From positions 1,048,636-1,112,635 of the forward strand of contig JALRME010000013.1 in NCBI GenBank assembly GCA_026120035.1: a stretch of DNA of 64,000 bases, written 5' to 3'. This document shows, one piece after another, positions 57,594-64,000 of the stretch. Within the stretch, counting starts at the first letter, position 1; every line of letters begins with the position of its first letter. This stretch comes from Coleophoma eucalyptorum. Lineage: Eukaryota; Ascomycota; Leotiomycetes; Helotiales; Dermateaceae. The position numbers and the translations under genes are program-made. The notes under the pieces are model-generated. The model did no database searches and was not told the DNA's origin. It worked only from the letters and a program-made list of their open reading frames with translations.

Positions 57594-60167
57594 ATGAGTC
57601 CCGAGGTGCAACCACTAACTGGTGGCGTGATTGTGGAAGGGGCTTCTTTGAGGGATACTGGCATTGGATCCGAGGATACTGTTCCCAAAGACGAGTCCTC
57701 GGTAGAAGAACCTTCATTTCAAGATCAGAAACCATTTCCGACCCGAGAAAAGGAACCGCATCCAGGTGTTCGATTTCGGACCGAATATCGAAATGTAAGC
57801 ACAAACAATGTCATACATTCGGTATATGGTGAAGCACACGGATTCGATCCTAGTCAACAGCACTTCGCCCAAGACATCTTCGAGATTGTGACAAGCTACA
57901 GGACGATTGACTCCGAATTTAGGCGAAATGAAAATGATCTGAGCCAGGAGCAAAGAACGAAGGAAATTCCAATAACTGTACCTCGTGTTACTGATCGTAC
58001 TTCTATGGTATGTATGCACATACACTCGCCAGCTATCATTCGCGCACTTCGAAGCGTAGTCGTTTATTATCCCGGTCAGAATTTGATGGGCGACACGATA
58101 ATTGTTCCTGCTCCGTATCCTGTGCTGGTACATCACATACAACAGCTTTACGACTACCAGAAAAATTTCGAACCATCCAAAAAAGTGGAGATAACTTGTC
58201 CTTATGAAAAAGATGCCTGGGAACATTTGAAGGTCTTACTCGCCTTCTTGGAGGAAAATACAATGCCGGCCGTGAGGATTGAGCAAGAGCGCAATGCAAG
58301 AGGCTACTTAACCTATGACATGGCTTGGTTAAGGCTACGTCCTGGTAATACCATCAAATATCGGGTTTTTGGCGAAGATACTGCAGAGGGTGCTGTCGTT
58401 TCTTCTGTCACAGACGGAAATCTGGGTTACGGCAATTTACCTTGGACTCTCAAAGCCTGGAGGCTTAACTATGACGGTGTTATCATAGGGCAGGAGTTTG
58501 ACTTAACAGAAAACGGGCCGTGGGAAGGAGAATCGGAAATAAAGGATATCGTGTTCCCAGTAGGTTCCTCTTGGGGAGAATCTATGGAAGATGATGTCAA
58601 AGATATGGTAGACCAGGGAGAGAAATACTACAGACTGCTCTCAAAGAAATGCCAATACTATGAGGGGACGACGTATGGCTTTCCAAGACATCAGGTGAGC
58701 AAGCAATAGCAGCGCATTTTTAATTAATCCAGTTGCTGGAGAAGGCTTCGCTGATAATTTTACTGTGTAGGTCAAAGGTTTGGTCATGGTTGACATGAGG
58801 ACTTATTATACACTAGCTGATGCTGGACTTGTACGCCCAACAAAACCTCTTATAAGCCACGAGCCTGAAGCCAAGACTTGGGTGAGTGATTGTGCATGTC
58901 CAGTCTGCAAGAAAAGGAAAGTTATGAATGGCAAAATGGACGTGGACGTTTATGCCGAGTACAAAAATATCTACCCGGAAGATGAATCTTTTCCTACTTT
59001 GAGTGCCCATCAATACTTTCTCCTTCCACGAGTAATTTGGGCTTTCGTCTTCAAAACAAGGACTTGGGGTAAGTAGTAAAGCTTTCGCGTGTGGCTATTC
59101 AGAGTTGACTGTCAGCATAGAAAAGCTTTATGTCAAACAATTGTCAGAGCCAAAGTTCCAGCAAAATATGATTGACAAGCTGGTCATGCCCAAGGCTCGT
59201 GTCCAAACCATTAAAGCCCTTGCCGGGAGCTATGTACGCGAGAACATACATGGAGAGAAATCAGAGCGGCCGCCATGGAATGCCGACTTCATTCAAGGAA
59301 AGGGACAAGGTCAGATCTTCTTGCTGCATGGAAAGCCCGGAGTGGGTAAAACTTGTACTGCTGGTAAGTGAACCTATGACAGTACCTACATAAATTTATC
59401 AAGCTCATCTGATGTCGCAGAATGTATCGCTGAGTACACTAAGCGGCCTCTCATGGTTTTAACGAGTAGCGATATTGGCATCAATCCGGATCAAATTGAG
59501 AGGACTCTTACGCGACAATTCAAGACAGCGGCTAACTGGGGTGCCGTGTTACTTATTGACGAAGCGGATGTTTTCATGGAACGACGATCAACGAGCGATT
59601 TAAGTCGGAATAGTTTGGTAGCTGGATTTCTGCGCGCGCTTGAATTTTACGAAGGAATTCTTTTCCTGACCACGAACCGTGTGGGATCATTTGATGATGC
59701 CTTCATCTCACGAATCCATGTCAAGCTTTACTACCCAGACTTCAATGATGAAGAGCGGCAACAAGTCTGGCAGACTTTTATCGACAAATTGATTGAGGAT
59801 CGCGGAAAGTACATCCGTGTTTCAATTGATGCAAAAGATTATATAAAAGGGAAACAGATAAAGGAGGTCAAGTGGAATGGTCGAGAAATCAGAAATGGTA
59901 AGTTCTCCATTTGATAAGCTCCTTAGTGCTTGGACATGCTAACTCGACCTCGATATAGCTTTTCAAACTGCTGTAGCATTGGCAGAGTATGAGGCTGAGA
60001 AGGATGAGGAGGGGAAGATTCTGCTGAAAGATACTCACCTTTCATCAATTGTGGCTATGTCAAGAGACTTCAAGAACTATCTTGACAATTTACATGGTGC
60101 TGATGAGGAAAAGCGAGCCGATAGGGCAAGAATGAGATATGATGATCGAACTGAAAATAGGCGATAA
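57594..60167 (+). CDS. Fungal AAA+ ATPase with DUF7025-type N-terminal region
   Basis: Five exons (57594-58694, 58771-59068, 59103-59363, 59421-59897, 59959-60167) join to 781 residues. Residues 100-450 match the N-terminal region (DUF7025) of this fungal AAA family, with SPAIIRALRSVVVYYPGQNL, YLTYDMAWLRLRPG and a FVFKTRTW end. The AAA core follows: Walker A GKPGVGKT at about 542-549, Walker B LLIDEAD at about 597-603, sensor-1 FLTTNRVGSFDDAFISRIH with the Arg finger region, and YPDFNDEERQQVW leading into the lid. The C-terminus is charged. It likely uses ATP to remodel an unknown protein substrate. The Met at 57594 is the first in-frame ATG with a credible polar N-terminus. The 34-bp intron 59069-59102 is exceptionally short, and the 57504 extension has no Met. 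Neighbours are the divergent DUF7708 gene and the F-box gene. Confidence 0.86.
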
Positions 60168-60608
60168 AGTATAGATGTAATATTTCACCAAACACACATT
60201 GGGTGAGGTTTATCGTGGTTTTTTAACCATAACCGTCAGCTTTCGTGTCGGTAATCGGATGTTTAAGAAAGAATATTATTTATACCTTTCTACGTGTCAC
60301 TATGAATTGATCATTCCCTACAATATCATGGAAGGTATTCAACTCAAGAGTTCAAACCTTAAATGAACACTTTCTCCGGAAAAGGAAAGCTTGTAATTTT
60401 GGGTTCATTGATTCTGAATTCTATAAGAGTTCTGTAAGCTACTTGTTGCCGTGGCAGGATAAAATTCGTGGTAAATGTCGTCTTAGCTTACCGGCTAGTC
60501 CGCTAGTAATTTACGTACAAAAGCGATAAAACAACGTTGTTCCAACTCCAAATCCATCTTCCTTACATAAAAAGCAACAAAAAACACCTAATAAATCAAC
60601 AATATATC
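60168..60608. other. Intergenic gap before the F-box gene
   Basis: AT-rich, no gene seen. It should contain the AAA gene's 3' UTR and the F-box gene's promoter. A TAAAACAA/AATAAATC-rich leader precedes the ATG. Confidence 0.4.
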
Positions 60609-62006
60609 ATGACAAGGCTCCTGGATCTCCCAACTGAGGTGATTGCCCATATATTCCACGACTTGCAAGACATCACCTCGGGGCCACGTTATGAGCTTAC
60701 GCCTTCCCACAGCCTTACTCCTGACGCAGATCCATATGCGCGATGGACCCTCCAGGAATTAGGACCTCTCAATCTAGCTTCAACATGCCATCAGATGCAG
60801 GACGTTTATCTCTCGCTCGCCGTGGCCGGGAACCTGATTCTCTCCCTGCCTCCCGACTTTGTGCCAGCAAGTCGAGGCTCATACATGGACAATTGGATGG
60901 ATGATTTCCTGAATCATACCTTACGTGGACATTTGAAAAGGTTGAAATCAGCGAGGAGAGGATGCCCACTAAGTCGGTTTGTGTTTGTATCTCACTGGGA
61001 AGCGGTTGAGCACGTGATGAGGCCATTGTGTAGGAGGGTGTGGAAGGATATCTTAGAAGCTGTGAGTGAGGTATTTGGGGATGAGTTAGGCATTGTAATC
61101 TGTTGTCAGGGTAGAGATGTGAAAGAAGTCATGATGCATTCGCCAAAGGCTATGAGGCAAATAGAAAAGTTATCTGTCAGGATTGGTCTTGGAGTGGCGG
61201 GTGGAGAGGAAGCAGAAGAAGAGAAGAATTCAGAGGCAATTGAATCTCTCCCGAGCACTTCATCTCGCACTAGATCAATCTCTCTCCGCAGCGGGCGGAA
61301 CCCGGCTCCTCCAAAACCAACTCACGCGCCCATTCCCGATACCATGGACCTCACTTCTTCGACACCATTGTCTCTACACCTCTACTTCGGCTGGAAGCAA
61401 CATTATGCGGACACTTTACTTTCAGAAGCCGTGCAAGTCTTCGCAAATAATAACCTCCGGTCAATCTCTTTCGTCTCCGATCTAAACAACATGCATATTC
61501 CAGGACATTCTCGACCCCCAGCTACAGGGAAGCAACTTTACTCAGTCACGAATAGATATGGCATCTCAAATCCCTGGCGCCACCTACTGCCAGACTTGAC
61601 AGCAGCTTCTGAGACAGTCGAAGAGATACGACTCGATGGTAGTCTTTTCTGGTCAGAGATTGCATATGTCATTCCGTATTTGCACAAACTCAAGAAATTA
61701 GACTGTGAACTTGCGATACTGCTTTCCGAGCCAATTTATCCTTTTCGTTTGGAAACGAAAGAAGAGGCCGGGAGGAGGATCTTAGACACTTGTTTCAGCA
61801 AAGAGACAAAGAAGAAGGAGAAAGGTCTCAAGAAGAACCGGGGTAGGAAGTGGATGGCTATTGCAAAGGAGAATGTTCTTTTGCCAAGTATTGATCCTCT
61901 GCTTAGGGACGTTCCGCTGGGAGCGACGCATGATAGGTGTGCGAGTGTGCATAAAGAAGTTTGCGACCAGCTTGACGAATTGAGGAAGAAGAGAGCACGA
62001 GAATAA
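60609..62006 (+). CDS. F-box domain protein
   Basis: A single exon of 465 residues from Met at 60609 (MTRLLDLPTEVIAHIFHDL), which opens directly with the F-box: LLDLPTEVIAHIF then a TCHQMQDVYLSLA block ending the domain near residue 75. F-box proteins bind Skp1 and present substrates to an SCF ubiquitin ligase. The remaining 390 residues have no recognisable WD40 or LRR repeats; conserved-looking pieces include HLYFGWKQHYADTLLSEAVQVF, SNPWRHLLPDL and a late basic KETKKKEKGLKKN. The longer open frame from 60537 adds a non-conserved extension and is not used. Substrate unknown. Lineage-specific fungal F-box proteins of this architecture are common and variable. Confidence 0.78.
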   Translation: MTRLLDLPTEVIAHIFHDLQDITSGPRYELTPSHSLTPDADPYARWTLQELGPLNLASTCHQMQDVYLSLAVAGNLILSLPPDFVPASRGSYMDNWMDDFLNHTLRGHLKRLKSARRGCPLSRFVFVSHWEAVEHVMRPLCRRVWKDILEAVSEVFGDELGIVICCQGRDVKEVMMHSPKAMRQIEKLSVRIGLGVAGGEEAEEEKNSEAIESLPSTSSRTRSISLRSGRNPAPPKPTHAPIPDTMDLTSSTPLSLHLYFGWKQHYADTLLSEAVQVFANNNLRSISFVSDLNNMHIPGHSRPPATGKQLYSVTNRYGISNPWRHLLPDLTAASETVEEIRLDGSLFWSEIAYVIPYLHKLKKLDCELAILLSEPIYPFRLETKEEAGRRILDTCFSKETKKKEKGLKKNRGRKWMAIAKENVLLPSIDPLLRDVPLGATHDRCASVHKEVCDQLDELRKKRARE

Positions 62007-62401
62007 GAATATATCGCTAGGATTTCTCAGAAGGTAAATACCATGCAAAAATTTCAACCCGCAGATAATTCACATCAGATATCCGTCGCTAGATTTTATG
62101 GTGTTAATAAGAATAAATTGAACCGAGCTTTTTGTCACCCCATCTACCCCATCTTTCAGCTCCAAATCTTGGCCGACGCTAGGATTTCCACCAAATAAGA
62201 TGGTTTACCGTTATCACCTTGCAGCTGGAACTCCTTGCAGTAGCTCCTTTACCCTAATGATACTTGAGCCATTCTCAAGTCATACAGCGAGCCCAGACGT
62301 CGGAACCGCCGACGAAAGTTGCTGGCTATATATGATAAGCTCACCCAAAGACCAACGGCAAAATTCCTGTTCATTGTTCCACGGTTCGTCCAATAACAAG
62401 C
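62007..62401. other. Intergenic gap before the second dioxygenase
   Basis: No gene seen; promoter region of the downstream dioxygenase. A short plus-strand frame at 62200-62454 overlaps the start of that gene and is discounted. Confidence 0.4.
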
Positions 62402-63710
62402 ATGGCCTTTTCAAGTACCCAAGTAGTGACTCTGCCCGAAACGGTAGGAGATAAGAAATACGAATATTACTACTACAACGGCACCTACGGCCACAAACGC
62501 GAAGTATTGACCGGGCCTTCAGCACATACGACCTTCCAGGAGATTCCAGTCATAGATGTTTCTGGTATTTTCAGCGAATCTTTCGAAACACGGAAGGAAG
62601 TCGCGTTGAAAGTTGCTGATGCTTGTGAGAATATCGGGTTTTTGTTAATTAAGGGTCATGGTGTTGATCAGGCGGTCATCAACGAGACATATGAGATGAG
62701 TAAATGGTATTTTGATCATGACCTGGAGTGGAAAGAGCAGTGCGGGATTTATAAGAATGAAGGCCTACGGGGATATGAAGGGATTTATGGTGCCAGGCTC
62801 GATGAAAGTTTGAGAAAAGGAGGTAAGACTCCATATCCCTAGCAGATAATCTGAAAAATCTCAGAAAGTTATCGGCTAATTCAAACACCAGACAAGAAAG
62901 AATCTTTTCTCTATTCCTATGACCCATTAGCCGACCCTACAAAGCCAGAACTCACCGCGGATTATAGAAGCAAGCTTTTCACCAACCAATGGCCAGCGGA
63001 TGCCCCAAAATTCAAGCAAGTCTTGCAAAATTACCAGGGACAAGTGCTCACTTTAGCACGAGCACTCATGCGAACCTTTGCACTAGGCCTAGGCGTAGAA
63101 GAGACATACTTCGACTCGATAATCAAAGCGCCATTCAACAGCATCAAAATCATCAAATACCCCACACAAGAGCCCGACAACATGTCCGAAATTGGAATTG
63201 GCGCACACACCGACTTTGAAACGTTCACGATTCTCAGTCAGGACCAGGTTGGTGGTTTGGAAGTTCTGAACAAGAATGGCCATTATATTCCGGCGACACC
63301 TACTCCTGGTACTTTTGTGGTGAATGTGGGCGATTTCCTGCAAAGGATTAGTAATGAGAGGTTCATCTCGACGGTGCATCGTGTGAGAAATGTTACAGGC
63401 CAGCAGAGATATTCGATCCCGTTCTTCTTCGCATTTGATCTGGACGCTTATGTTAAGGTATAAACTCCCTGCATATAATATGCGTCTCCTGACTCGTAGT
63501 TCGGTCTGACATTGCGTAGGTGTTGGAGAATTGTGTGACTGAAGATAAACCGGCTAAGTATGAGCCGTTGAATGTCGCAGAGGTAAGATATTTACCGTCT
63601 CTTTATTTTCTTGAACTTGGAAAGAAAACTAAGTATCTGCGTAGTACACTGCCAATCTTAGAAAACTGCAATATGGAAGATTTCAGAAAATGCTAAACCA
63701 GGATGCTTGA
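62402..63710 (+). CDS. 2OG-Fe(II) dioxygenase, isopenicillin-N-synthase-like (copy 2)
   Basis: Four exons (62402-62822, 62892-63457, 63520-63582, 63645-63710) give 371 residues. The N-terminal DIOX_N domain has EIPVIDVSGIF and GFLLIKGHGVD; the catalytic core has H246 and D248 (GAHTDFETF), H303 (ISTVHRV) and R313-S315 (QRYSIPFF), a complete iron plus 2-oxoglutarate site. The C-terminal exons add LENCVTEDKPAKYEPLNV and YTANLRKLQYGRF, as in thymine-dioxygenase/flavanone-type fungal relatives. It should oxidise an unknown small molecule with 2-oxoglutarate and O2. AATAAA overlaps the stop codon (63710-63715), a possible polyadenylation signal. Compared with the first dioxygenase in this window it is AT-richer and has more introns, so the two are not a recent tandem duplication. 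Confidence 0.9.
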
Positions 63711-64000
63711 ATAAAATAAACTGACTGCTCGATTGGCTCTTATATCACTGTAAAGTGAGCCTTGGAAATCGTAGCAGAAGTTAGAAACGTTGTCCTGATC
63801 AACAAGAAATGGACTTGTGATGTCATTACTTATTTAAATACTGTCATGGTGAAATTTTTTGAAAGAGTGAAGAGTGTAAAGCAATTTTTTGAGATACAGT
63901 AACTGTTGGAATATCGTTATATCACCTACACGTGATCACAACATTGTCATACGGTAGATATGTAAGGGTATATCACAATACCCCTACATATACATATATT
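63711..64000. other. AT-rich right edge
   Basis: No gene or repeat is visible in these bases beyond a likely 3' UTR of the second dioxygenase. Confidence 0.4.

Overview
The window looks like nuclear DNA of a filamentous ascomycete (Pezizomycotina). The coding genes are interrupted by many short introns (34-157 bp) with fungal GTRNGT...CTRAY...YAG signals. Gene families typical of Pezizomycotina recur: a DUF3433 membrane protein, a CorA-like metal channel, a DUF7708 protein, a PigL_N/STAND-type N-terminal protein, a DUF7025-type AAA ATPase, 2OG-Fe(II) dioxygenases and SDRs. Leotiomycetes (Helotiales) is my best guess, by inference only. I see no prokaryotic operon, CRISPR array, rRNA gene or convincing tRNA.

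Layout. (1) 1-10.9 kb is a gene desert. Its left third has ordinary composition; from about 4.7 kb it becomes visibly AT-rich, with isolated G8-C10 homopolymers and only short overlapping ORFs. (2) 10.9-27.0 kb is an accessory-looking, AT-rich block. It holds a broken DHA1-type MFS transporter (10899-12644), a seven-exon kelch/DUF3433 membrane protein (minus), a decayed small Lys-rich gene (17930-18306), a CorA-like membrane protein with an apparent reading-frame break, an eight-exon atypical protein kinase (minus) and, divergently from it, an eight-exon amino-acid permease. (3) From about 27.8 kb composition and gene structure become those of a conserved core: an oxidoreductase-like (OXLD1-type) small protein, an SDR, a PigL_N-type protein, a protein with a C-terminal WW-like segment, a very long 5' region leading to an abundant-looking secreted Ser/Thr/Ala-rich protein, a large TCP11/Sok1-family protein, a 2OG-Fe(II) dioxygenase, an ankyrin-containing protein and a small C2H2 zinc-finger protein. 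(4) 54.8-64 kb is again accessory-like: a DUF7708 protein, an AAA+ ATPase transcribed divergently from it, an F-box protein and a second 2OG-Fe(II) dioxygenase.

I rebuilt intron structures by hand. For the kelch/DUF3433, kinase, permease, PigL_N-type, secreted, DUF7708, AAA, SDR and both dioxygenase genes, the chosen exons sum to an exact multiple of three with no internal stop. There is no obvious single pathway linking the genes. Transport (permease, CorA-like, MFS relic), signalling or self-recognition-type proteins (kinase, PigL_N, DUF7708, AAA) and redox enzymes (two dioxygenases, SDR) are interspersed. The most unusual non-genic structures are a degenerate 50-52 bp tandem repeat at 52.6-52.8 kb, a perfect inverted repeat upstream of the SDR and a 4.2 kb leader/intergenic region before the secreted-protein gene.
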